Below are positions 1-6,820 of a stretch of DNA of 12,153 nucleotides, piece after piece. Below the pieces are notes generated by a model that was not told the origin of the DNA, searched no databases, and worked only from the letters and a program-made list of their open reading frames with translations. The translations under genes were made by a program, and so were the position numbers. The first letter of the stretch is position 1, and the number at the start of each line of letters is the position of its first letter. Origin of the DNA: Promethearchaeota archaeon (GTDB taxonomy: Archaea; Asgardarchaeota; Lokiarchaeia; Sigynarchaeales; SOKP01); the NCBI GenBank assembly GCA_019058515.1, contig JAHPYY010000036.1:1-12153 (forward strand), given 5' to 3'.

Positions 1-1
1 G

Positions 2-1735
2 GTTATACTTGTATCAATAGTTGTTTTAGTAGGAATTCTGAGAGCTGAAAAATTTTTAGAACTTCTTCAATTTGCCCTAGTTTTAATAGTAGCAGCCATC
101 CCAGTAGCATTACCTGCCGTTATGATGGTTTCAATGGCAGTAGGCGCCACGCAATTGGCTAAAAAAAAAGCCATCGTGAGTAAATTACTTTCTATTGAAG
201 AAGCAGCTAGTATAGATGTATTATGTTGCGATAAAACCGGAACTCTTACGCAGAATCAAATATCTATAGCAGAAGCCATCCCATATAAGACTTATTCAGA
301 AAAAGATGTGATTCTTTTTGGTGGTTTAGCATCGAAAAAAGAGAGCAGAGATCCTATTGATGATGCCTTTTTCGATAAAATAAAAGAAGATAAAGAAATT
401 GATTCGTCATTCTCAAAATATCAAATTTTGTCGTTTAAACCATTCGATCCAGTAAAAAAGAGAACAGAAGCAAGAGCAAAAGGCGTAAACAATAAAGAAT
501 TTAATATTTCTAAGGGTGCTATTCAAGTTATTTTGTCCTTAGTACAAGGAGATCAAGACTTTCAACAACATGTGAATAATCTAGGTAAGGAATTTGCCTC
601 TTCGGGATTTAGAGCTCTAGCAGTGGCCAAAACTAACGATCAAAATATATGGGAGTACATTGGAACCGTTGCGCTTCACGATCCTCCAAGAGAAGATTCT
701 TTAGATACAATAAAGACAGCAAATTCGTTAGGAATAAATGTAAAAATGGTAACTGGCGATCACATAGAAATCGCGAAACAGATTGCAGGTAATCTAGGGA
801 TTGGGACAAACATAGTGAATTCTTCAGAAATTCTTGGAAAATCCGATGCAGAAACGATAAGTTTAGTTGAGAATGCAAATGGATTTGCAGAAGTGTATCC
901 CGAGCATAAGTACCACATTGTAGAACTACTACAAGATAAAGATCATGTCGTAGGTATGACTGGAGATGGTGTAAATGATGCCCCCGCCTTAAAAAAAGCT
1001 GATATTGGTTTTGCAGTTTCAAATGCAACCGATGCAGCTAAATCTGCTGCGGACATCGTTTTGACGGATCCGGGAGTTTCAGTGATTGTCAAAGCTACAG
1101 AAGAAAGTAGACAGATATTTGAAAGAATGAAAAGTTATGCTGTTTATAGAATTGCAGAAACTGTTAGGGTTCTTATTTTTTTAGTTCTTTCTATTACGAT
1201 CTTTGCATTATACCCTATAACAGCGATAATGATTGTTATCCTAGCTCTTTTAAATGATTTGCCAATTATGACTATTGCTTTCGATAACGCAAGAATTTCT
1301 AAATATCCTGTTAGATGGAAAATGCAGAGGGTGCTTATTGTATCATCAGTTTTAGGTGTCGCTGGAGTTGCTTTTAGTTTTACTATACTTTTGGTCGGGA
1401 AATTCGTATTTCTACTAGACCCGGGAGTACTCCAAACTTTTATATTTTTGAAATTAGCGGTCGCTGGCCACATGACAATATATCTCACCAGAACAGAGGA
1501 GGACCACTTTTGGAAACGACCTTTTCCAGCAAAAGTTCTCTTAATCGCTTGCGAGTCTACTCAGGTAGTTGCGACAATCTTTGCGGCTTTAGGAATTTTT
1601 ATGAACCCAATAGGTTGGGCATTAGCAGGCTTTATATGGTTTTTTGCTTTTCTTGTGTTTATTGGGAATAATTTCTTAAAAGTTGGAGTAATAAGATGGC
1701 TAAATAGAAGAGAAATTAGAAAATCTAGAACCTGA
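2..1735 (+). CDS. P3A-type (plasma-membrane H+) P-type ATPase, 5' end cut by window edge
   Basis: The frame is open from base 2, so the first ATG at 122 is internal and the gene starts outside the window; 577 residues are visible. In order they show the end of M3, the M4 motif PVALPAV, the phosphorylation motif DKTGTLT (Asp codon 230-232), the nucleotide-domain motif FKPFDPVKKRTEA, MVTGDH, YPEHKYHIV and the hinge GDGVNDAP (962-985), then M5-M10. P3A features are strong: an Arg in M5 (ETVRVL, codon 1166-1168) and an Asp in M6 (LLNDLPIM, codon 1256-1258) match the Arg and Asp known to matter for proton transport in plant H+-ATPases. The family hydrolyses ATP to export protons and build membrane potential. 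Compared with about 800 residues for archaeal relatives, roughly 200 N-terminal residues (M1-M2, actuator domain) are missing. Family is near certain; the ion is inferred. Confidence 0.93.
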   Translation, partial: VILVSIVVLVGILRAEKFLELLQFALVLIVAAIPVALPAVMMVSMAVGATQLAKKKAIVSKLLSIEEAASIDVLCCDKTGTLTQNQISIAEAIPYKTYSEKDVILFGGLASKKESRDPIDDAFFDKIKEDKEIDSSFSKYQILSFKPFDPVKKRTEARAKGVNNKEFNISKGAIQVILSLVQGDQDFQQHVNNLGKEFASSGFRALAVAKTNDQNIWEYIGTVALHDPPREDSLDTIKTANSLGINVKMVTGDHIEIAKQIAGNLGIGTNIVNSSEILGKSDAETISLVENANGFAEVYPEHKYHIVELLQDKDHVVGMTGDGVNDAPALKKADIGFAVSNATDAAKSAADIVLTDPGVSVIVKATEESRQIFERMKSYAVYRIAETVRVLIFLVLSITIFALYPITAIMIVILALLNDLPIMTIAFDNARISKYPVRWKMQRVLIVSSVLGVAGVAFSFTILLVGKFVFLLDPGVLQTFIFLKLAVAGHMTIYLTRTEEDHFWKRPFPAKVLLIACESTQVVATIFAALGIFMNPIGWALAGFIWFFAFLVFIGNNFLKVGVIRWLNRREIRKSRT

Positions 1736-1762
1736 TTTTTTTTCTTTTTTTTTTCCTCTTTC
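1736..1762 (+). terminator. T-rich terminator after the ATPase gene
   Basis: Long T-runs broken only by single C residues begin directly after the TGA stop. Archaeal RNA polymerase terminates at such oligo-T tracts without needing a hairpin. The rest of the gap to 1897 (about 135 bases) is T-rich and I see no gene in it; it separates two convergent genes. Confidence 0.6.
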
Positions 1763-1897
1763 TCGCAAATAAATCTTTCTAATTCTAATACATCTTATTT
1801 TTACTTTTTTAGTAGCAATTAAGCTCTCTTTCCCTTTTAATTTAAGGTTAAAAGCTTACTCCGTATTCTATTTACCTTTAGATTTTTAGAAAAAGTA

Positions 1898-2812
1898 TTA
1901 AACCAGGCTTACGATCTCTTTTAATCTAGATCTTAAGGTAATCTCAGATACATTAGCTACTTCACAGATTTGTTTTTGAGTGCGAAATTCTTTATTTAAT
2001 TTTGAGCAATAATACAACGAAGCTGCAGCAATCCCTTTAGGATCTTTTCCTGACATATTTAATCCTTTTCTTTTACATTCACCGATGATTTTCATAGTCA
2101 TTTTTCGACAACTCATAGACAGCTTCAATTCCTCGTAAAATCTATCTATATATTGTTGAGGAGTAAAATTGAAAATTTTTAGCTTCATCTGAGGTACTAT
2201 GTAATCATAAATTGCTTTATAACATTTCATAAACCTTTTTTTAGAAATATGAGAAACAGAGAGAATTTCGTCAATAGATCTTGGTACTCCATTAAGTTTT
2301 AACGCGTAATATAATGCGGCACTAATAATTCCCTCAATCGTTCTTCCATGTGTTAACTTTAATTTAGCAGCAGAGACATAAATTTTGAACGCTTCATTCG
2401 CAATGTAATTAGGAATATTTAATTGAGATTTCATTTGGTTGAGCCTGGGTACTGCAAACCATAAGTTTCTTTCCAGACCACTCATTAAACCGCGATTAAT
2501 TTTATCCCATCTCTCAAAATTTTGGGAGGTTTTAGGAGATAGATAATTCCCAGTATGATCTCGTTTATGTTTAAAAACTGTACGTGGACCAAATGGAGAA
2601 CGTACAGGCTCAACATTCCCAAAATAAACTTTTTCATTTGAAAAATACTGTCTTTTCGGTCTATATGAGAAACTCCTTGAGTGTATTAAACCACAATTAA
2701 TACAGACTTCATAACCATCAGATGAAATAATATTAGGTGATGGACAACATGTTTTGTTTCCTTCTTCAAAATAAGCTTCGCTATAATCTATAGTATTCTT
2801 TAAATTTGTCAT
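1898..2812 (-). CDS. transcription initiation factor IIB (TFB), divergent paralogue
   Basis: A 304-residue TFB. In the family it bridges TBP-TATA DNA and RNA polymerase and reads the BRE element. An N-terminal zinc-ribbon-like segment lies at residues 22-44 (CCPSP then CINCG). A B-reader/linker follows (about 45-100), with FGPRTVFKHKRDHTG aligning to the usual GAP...HD.GL.T stretch. Two cyclin folds come next: the first holds GRTIEGIISAALYYALKLNG near 156-175, the second GKDPKGIAAASLYY near 255-268 and a final helix-turn-helix with VSEITLRSRLKEI. Oddities: the first metal pair is adjacent Cys22-Cys23 rather than CxxC, and the reader lacks a clear EWRAF motif (RQYFS instead). The start ATG is preceded by GAGGAT about 10 bases upstream. 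Asgard genomes often carry several TFBs; this looks like a specialised copy rather than the main one, which is inference. Confidence 0.92.
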   Translation of the reverse strand: MTNLKNTIDYSEAYFEEGNKTCCPSPNIISSDGYEVCINCGLIHSRSFSYRPKRQYFSNEKVYFGNVEPVRSPFGPRTVFKHKRDHTGNYLSPKTSQNFERWDKINRGLMSGLERNLWFAVPRLNQMKSQLNIPNYIANEAFKIYVSAAKLKLTHGRTIEGIISAALYYALKLNGVPRSIDEILSVSHISKKRFMKCYKAIYDYIVPQMKLKIFNFTPQQYIDRFYEELKLSMSCRKMTMKIIGECKRKGLNMSGKDPKGIAAASLYYCSKLNKEFRTQKQICEVANVSEITLRSRLKEIVSLV

Positions 2813-2841
2813 TTTTACTAATCCTCAAGATTATTTTAAAA

Positions 2842-3030
2842 TTAATTTACATTAACTAAGAAAATTTTATTGGAAATATCGAATTTGTTCAAAATTATAA
2901 CTTCATCTCCGTTATCCTCAGCATTGTTCAATGTTATTTTTATTAACATATCTGATTCTTCGAGAAAATAATTAATATAGAGAATTGATTTTGATTTATC
3001 GTAGTCTATAAAATTTTCGATTCTTACACC
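2842..3030 (-). other. 62-codon open stretch, possible small gene or gene remnant
   Basis: Between the Lrp-type gene and TFB, on their strand, a frame stays open for 62 codons from a TAG (complement of 3031-3033) to a TAA at 2842-2844. The translation has normal-looking composition, with alternating hydrophobic residues suggestive of beta strands (KSILYINYFLEESD, DEVIILNKF, NKIFLVNVN). The only ATG (2947-2949) would give 35 residues and has no clear ribosome site. It may be a decayed gene 3' end, a small protein with an unusual start, or chance. I recognise no family. Nothing else is apparent in 2813-3058. Confidence 0.3.
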
Positions 3031-3058
3031 CTATCTCAACATCTGATTTGATTTAATA

Positions 3059-3550
3059 TCAATGAACACTAAGACATTTGCATAAACCCGTCTTTAAATT
3101 AATTGGGACAACAAGTTGATTTATTATATCAGTAATAATTTCAGTTTTAACATTTTTAATTTCAGGATTGCTTCTAAAGTGATAATTTACAATTTTATCT
3201 ATATCTTTTAAAGAGAAGCTTCCAATAGTAATGACGCAATTTGAAGCCCCACTTACTCTATATCCATGAATCATATAAGGACAGCTCTTAACTATATTTA
3301 AAATAAGCTGTGGATTAGAAGTTTGAAGGGTTACCATTGCAAAAAAACAATTTATATTTTTCAAATTTAAACCAGCTTGAAATTGCAATATTCCTGATTC
3401 CTCAAGTTTTTTAATTCTCATTCCCACTGTAGGTTGGCTTCTATGGACGTTTTTTGCGATTTGAGTATGAGTCGTCGTAGGATCTCTTTGGATAAAGTCA
3501 ACAATTTGCTTATCAATATCATCTAAATCAAATGATTCGTTAACCATCAT
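3059..3550 (-). CDS. Lrp/AsnC-family transcriptional regulator
   Basis: A 163-residue protein with the usual Lrp/AsnC layout and length. The N-terminal helix-turn-helix (about 9-57) begins FDLDDIDKQIVDFIQRDP and continues with TQIAKNVHRSQPTVGMRIKKLEESGIL. The C-terminal effector/dimerisation fold (about 65-145) includes YRVSGASNCVITIGSFSLKDI and ends in IKNVKTEII. The family binds DNA as dimers or octamers, often modulated by amino acids, and commonly regulates its own and neighbouring genes. I chose the ATG at 3550 because GAGGG (3560-3564 on the complement) lies nine bases upstream; a TTG at 3553 in frame would add one residue. It is divergent from the ArsR-like gene, with a shared 215-base control region carrying tandem repeats. 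The effector ligand cannot be read from sequence. Confidence 0.9.
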   Translation of the reverse strand: MMVNESFDLDDIDKQIVDFIQRDPTTTHTQIAKNVHRSQPTVGMRIKKLEESGILQFQAGLNLKNINCFFAMVTLQTSNPQLILNIVKSCPYMIHGYRVSGASNCVITIGSFSLKDIDKIVNYHFRSNPEIKNVKTEIITDIINQLVVPINLKTGLCKCLSVH

Positions 3551-3588
3551 CAATCAATTCCCTCATTTTCTGTGATTTGTAATACTTG

Positions 3589-3600
3589 TATTTAACGATT
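3589..3600 (-). promoter_or_regulatory. putative TATA/BRE promoter of the Lrp-type gene
   Basis: On the minus strand AATCG is followed by TTAAATA (complement of 3589-3595). A start site about 25 bases downstream would fall near 3567, giving a short leader that still includes the GAGGG ribosome site. The assignment rests on position and composition only. Confidence 0.4.
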
Positions 3601-3627
3601 TTTTTAGGTTATTATTAGAAGGTAGTG

Positions 3628-3685
3628 ATATCATGATATTTAAATATTGCTATTCTATAATATTATGATATTTCACAATCGCTAT
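3628..3685. repeat. two 26-base imperfect direct repeats, likely operator
   Basis: Copy 1 is 3628-3653 and copy 2 is 3660-3685; they match at 21 of 26 positions and start 32 bases apart, close to three turns of B-DNA. Each begins with a near-palindrome: ATATCATGATAT (perfect) in copy 1 and ATATTATGATAT in copy 2, both then continuing TT and ending GCTAT. The pair sits midway between the putative TATA boxes of the divergent Lrp-type gene and the ArsR-like gene. Same-face spacing of palindromic sites is typical of multimeric regulators such as Lrp, so autoregulation and control of the GTPase operon are plausible but inferred. Confidence 0.6.
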
Positions 3686-3708
3686 ATTTAAAATTTTAAA
3701 CTGTATAA

Positions 3709-3716
3709 TTTAAATA
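3709..3716 (+). promoter_or_regulatory. putative TATA box of the winged-helix/GTPase operon
   Basis: TTTAAATA lies about 24 bases downstream of the second repeat. Transcription would start near 3738, just before an in-frame ATG at 3742 and 28 bases before the ATG at 3766 that has a ribosome site. Confidence 0.4.
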
Positions 3717-3765
3717 AGTATTGTTCTGAATACGATTTGGAATGAATAGTTTAAAGGGAGTCCTA

Positions 3766-4101
3766 ATGGATGAGTTAACAGAAGCTACAGCAGAATTTTC
3801 AAAGTTATTGAGTGACCCATTTAAGTTAGAAATTATTAAATATTTAAAAAATGGTGAAAGGACGTCAAAAGAAATTGAAAATGCTTTAGACATTAGTCAA
3901 TCTTACGCGTCTCAACAATTAAACCAATTATCAAAGGCAAGTATTATTAATTATAAACGATCAGGTAATATTAAAAAATATTTCATACGGAACCATAATA
4001 TTTTTAGAGTAATATCTGCTATTAACTCGTTCGTTATTGAGCTACATAAACGTAAATTCCATAAGTTAGTAGATTCGGATAATATTGAAAAATTAAAATA
4101 A
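3766..4101 (+). CDS. ArsR-like winged-helix transcriptional regulator
   Basis: A 111-residue protein made almost wholly of one winged helix: SDPFKLEIIKYLKNGERTS leads into the recognition region (EIENALDISQSYASQQLNQLSKASIINYKRSG) and a beta wing (NIKKYFIRN), then a C-terminal helix for dimerisation. This is the ArsR/HTH_5 fold, but the metal-binding ELCVCDL-type motif is absent, so metal sensing is unlikely. The start chosen has GGGAG (3756-3760) five bases upstream; an in-frame ATG at 3742 would add eight residues and could be used if the transcript is nearly leaderless. The gene sits 40 bases before the Rag-like GTPase on the same strand, so it probably forms an operon with it. It is strikingly AT-rich, like the Lrp and GTPase genes around it. 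Confidence 0.85.
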   Translation: MDELTEATAEFSKLLSDPFKLEIIKYLKNGERTSKEIENALDISQSYASQQLNQLSKASIINYKRSGNIKKYFIRNHNIFRVISAINSFVIELHKRKFHKLVDSDNIEKLK

Positions 4102-4115
4102 GAAAAGGAGCTTTC

Positions 4116-4142
4116 TTGTATAAATTATTTTCAAATAAATAA
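4116..4142 (+). promoter_or_regulatory. possible 8-codon leader ORF coupled to the GTPase start
   Basis: GGAG (4107-4110) lies five bases before a TTG at 4116. From there eight codons (M-Y-K-L-F-S-N-K if the TTG is read as Met) end in a TAA at 4140-4142 that overlaps the GTPase ATG as TAATG. The GTPase itself has no ribosome site near its ATG and cannot extend upstream, because an in-frame TAA lies at 4136-4138. Termination-reinitiation would explain how it is translated. Seen in sequence; function inferred. Confidence 0.35.
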
Positions 4143-4684
4143 TGTCTGTTGATATTGGACAAAGAAGGAGAAAAATATTAGTATTAGGATTAGAAAATAG
4201 CGGTAAAACTTCGATTATTTTAAATTTTTTCGGTAGAGTGAATTTATCTGATTATAACTCTTTAAAAGAAACCAAAAGTCCTAATATCGTTGAACTAAAA
4301 ACAGACGATTTAATTTTTAGTATTTGGGACTTTAATGGAAAAGAATTGGATAGAAATGAATTTTTAAAAAAATTTGAAGTTTTTATCGAGGATACCAACG
4401 AAATCTTTTATGTTATTGATATCCAAGACATAAAGAATTACGAGTTAGCGCTAAATTTTCTACAGGAAATCATAGAAAAGGTAAAGAAACAGAATATTAA
4501 GGTAGAATTTACACTTTTTCTACATAAATATGACCTCGATATTTTTGATCAATTTCCAGATATTACTATGGAATTGATTGATAATCTTATAGAGAAAATA
4601 AAGCAAATTATTCCTACAGAAGAATTTCACGAAATTTATAGGAGTACGATTTATACCATTTTAGATAAAATCCATATTTATTAG
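4142..4684 (+). CDS. Rag/Gtr-like small GTPase (Ras superfamily), single G domain
   Basis: 180 residues, just a G domain. G1 is GLENSGKTS (16-24), a Thr44 matches the Arf switch-I Thr, G3 is WDFNG (62-66), G4 is HKYD (128-131) and YRSTIY (166-171) fills the G5 position. HKxD instead of NKxD, and the G5 region resembling the Rag RTSIW motif, point to Rag/Gtr rather than Arf or Rab. Eukaryotic Rags carry an extra roadblock-type C-terminal domain that is absent here. The catalytic Gln after G3 (GGQ in Arf and RagA) is replaced by Lys67 and the preceding Gly by Asn65, predicting slow GTP hydrolysis. No lipidation Cys or transmembrane segment is visible, so it is probably cytosolic or recruited by partners. 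The upstream winged-helix gene is a likely partner. Effector unknown. Confidence 0.85.
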   Translation: MSVDIGQRRRKILVLGLENSGKTSIILNFFGRVNLSDYNSLKETKSPNIVELKTDDLIFSIWDFNGKELDRNEFLKKFEVFIEDTNEIFYVIDIQDIKNYELALNFLQEIIEKVKKQNIKVEFTLFLHKYDLDIFDQFPDITMELIDNLIEKIKQIIPTEEFHEIYRSTIYTILDKIHIY

Positions 4685-4845
4685 AAAGGAATTGGATTAC
4701 GCTAATCTATTTTTTATCTTCTATACTTAATCAGGAAATATTCTTAATTCGTGAAAAGATTTAAAAGAATTAAGGTTGAATATAGACTAATTTAACACTT
4801 TAATTAAAAAAGATAGTGGATTTTTAGCTATTTACTCAAAATAAC

Positions 4846-4853
4846 TTTATTTA
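4846..4853 (+). promoter_or_regulatory. putative TATA box before the GPH carrier
   Basis: TTTATTTA preceded by CAAAATAAC lies 24-31 bases before the ATG at 4877, which would give a leaderless or nearly leaderless mRNA. A weak GGTG at 4865-4868 is the only ribosome-site candidate. The rest of 4685-4845 shows nothing clear. Confidence 0.4.
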
Positions 4854-4876
4854 GTAATTTTTTAGGTGTATTAAAA

Positions 4877-6322
4877 ATGAATGAATCTAATGTAAATGAG
4901 GAGATACAAGAAGTAGATCCTCAAACATCAAGGCATTCTTATTTAACTTACGGTTCCTTTGGTATGTATCAGTTTACTTGGACGATTATTATATCATCTC
5001 AAAACTTATTTCTGTACTTCTATTACCATACCGTCGTAGGCTTGAACCTATTACTGATTTTTCTCGCAACGGCGCTTACCACAGTTTGGGCCGCGTTAAA
5101 TGACCCATTTATCGGATTCTTAACAGATAGGAACTTTAAATGGACCCGAAAATGGGTAAGACGCTTTCCATGGTTAATAATTGGTGGAATTGCTTGGAGT
5201 TTATCTTTTATTCTCCTTTTTTCCGCCCCAGATATTGAACCTTCTAATCCTTGGGCGGCTTTTTGGTGGTTAATAATGGCTCTATTAGTCACTGATACCT
5301 TTATAACATTAGCGGATGTGAATGTTGCGACCCTTCGCTCAGAAAAATTCCGAACCGAAACTGAAAGGCGGAAGTACTCCTCAATTTTTGGACCGTTTGA
5401 TATGATTGCTTAAGTAATAGGAATGACCGTTCCTCCGCTTCTTATCGCATTTGGAACCGGAAAATCAGCGTATCTCTATATGGGGTTATTTGCTGCTGTA
5501 TTAGGAATCGTTTTTATAATTTTATTCCTACCTGGAGCTCACGAGGATAAAATCATGATAGATAGGTTCTATTCAGGAAAATACGAGAGGAGTCCATTTT
5601 TTAGAGGAATCTGGGATGTGTTAAAACAGAAAAGTTTCTTAGCCTTTATCGTACATTATACAAGTTTTTCAGTTGCGACGACTATTATGACGGCAATAAT
5701 CGTTTACGCCACCACATTCATTTTAAGGGTTGGTGCAGACACTATTACTATACTTTTTGGGATCTCTCTTTTAGGAGCATTAATTTCTGTCCCTTTTTGG
5801 CTTAGGATGTTTAAAAAGGTAAACAATAACAAAAAAGTGTATACTATTGGCAGTTTTGTGTTGTGTTTAGCTCTTATACCTTTAACATTCTTCCAAAGCA
5901 TAATTGACTTTGCGGTATTTATGTTTATTGTAGGATTTGCGATGGGTTGCGTCTGGACGAGTGGTATACCATGGATATATTCAAGTGTCCAAGACGACTA
6001 TGTAGCACGCACGGAAAGAAACCAAAAAGGAGTTTTAGTAGGAACATGGGCTATTTTTACGCTTGTTACTGCATTCCTAGATGAAGCAATTATTTCAACG
6101 GTGTATAGTTTAACGGGATTTTTCGCTGGATACGATACTTACGAAGCGTTAGAGGCGGTTGTACCCAACATAACGCCAATTTTATGGGGTATTCGCTTTT
6201 TGGCAGGTGTTATTCCGTCCTTAGTTATACTAATAGGTACTCTAGTATTTTGGAAGTTTTTTCCTCTAACCCAAGATAAGATCCTTGAAAACAAAGCTAA
6301 ATTAATGGAATTAGGATTTTAA
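4877..6322 (+). pseudogene. GPH-family (MelB-like) MFS sugar/cation symporter, interrupted by an in-frame TAA
   Basis: Read across one stop, this is a 481-position protein of the usual GPH length with about 12 membrane helices. Piece one (4877-5413, 178 residues) holds helices 1-4 and the family loop LNDPFIGFLTDR...KWVRRFPW, which matches the MelB-type DP.xG...DR...R+.PW signature between helices 2 and 3. Piece two continues in the same frame after TAA at 5411-5413 (VIGMTVPPLLIAFG onward) through helices 5-12 to 6322. An ATG at 5423 has no proper ribosome site. The family imports sugars, glycosides or related organic acids with H+ or Na+; the substrate is not readable. Since both halves keep strong carrier-like sequence, the stop looks recent, a sequencing error, or read through. 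A CAA-to-TAA change would suffice. No frameshift is needed. Confidence 0.85.
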
Positions 6323-6329
6323 GCAATTT

Positions 6330-6365
6330 AAAAATTTTTTATACTTTTTCTTTTTTCTTGTTTTT
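6330..6365 (+). terminator. T-rich terminator after the GPH carrier
   Basis: Several T5-T6 runs in close succession follow the carrier stop codon and precede the convergent DtxR-like gene, as expected for archaeal oligo-T termination. Confidence 0.5.
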
Positions 6366-6368
6366 CTG

Positions 6369-6779
6369 TCAGACCTTTTCTTCGCAATAGCAATTTTCGG
6401 ATTGTTCGATATCATCTCCGCAAGGACATTTCTTCGGATGGCCGTACTTTTCACATATTTTATTAATTGTTTCGCAAGAAAAGAGTAAATTAAATTTCTC
6501 GCTTTCCTGATGTGCGATTTCGCGTTGTAATCCTAGCTCGTTGATTAATAATAATTCAATAAGACGGGCGTGCCGAATTAACTCGTTAGCGAGTTGTTCC
6601 CCTTTCTGAGATAAATTAACGGATTTGTACCGCTTATATTTTACGTAACCTTCCTCTTCTAACCTTTTTACACTGCTCCCGATAGTAGTATGCGGTAAAG
6701 TTAATTTGCTTGCTAATTCCCCAATTTTTGAAGAAGAACGATGCAATATTTTGATTACTTTATAATCTAAATCTAACAT
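6369..6779 (-). CDS. DtxR/MntR-like winged-helix regulator with degenerate metal site and Cys-rich tail
   Basis: 136 residues. The N-terminal winged helix (about 1-60) has KIGELASKLTLPHTTIGSSVKRLEEEGYV and VNLSQKGEQLA. The helical dimerisation domain (about 61-118) has the family stretch RHARLIELLLINELGL, AHQESEKF and KYGHPKKCPCGDDI, the last matching the usual GHP..CP.G. Family members repress metal uptake genes when Fe or Mn is bound. Here the paired Glu-His ligands of the E-H..S motif become Asn97-Leu98, and the His of RHRLxE becomes Ala71, while Asp5 and Glu94 remain. The tail adds CPC (118-120) and CYC (130-132), which could form a different metal or redox site. It lies 41 bases after the seven-helix membrane gene on the same strand, so probably co-transcribed. 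A plain MarR-type regulator is a weaker alternative. Confidence 0.82.
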   Translation of the reverse strand: MLDLDYKVIKILHRSSSKIGELASKLTLPHTTIGSSVKRLEEEGYVKYKRYKSVNLSQKGEQLANELIRHARLIELLLINELGLQREIAHQESEKFNLLFSCETINKICEKYGHPKKCPCGDDIEQSENCYCEEKV

Positions 6780-6820
6780 TTTACTTACGCTACCTACTAT
6801 TTTTTAGAACTGTCTTTAGC

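Noticed and set aside
633..1028. Antisense open frame inside the ATPase gene
   Set aside because: Low-complexity Leu/His-rich translation opposite a strongly conserved coding frame; a shadow.
1144..1488. Antisense open frame opposite the ATPase membrane domain
   Set aside because: Mirrors the hydrophobic coding of M5-M7 on the other strand; no motif or independent promoter.
5411..5413. Stop codon as selenocysteine or pyrrolysine recoding in the carrier
   Set aside because: The codon is TAA; known Sec and Pyl recoding use TGA and TAG.
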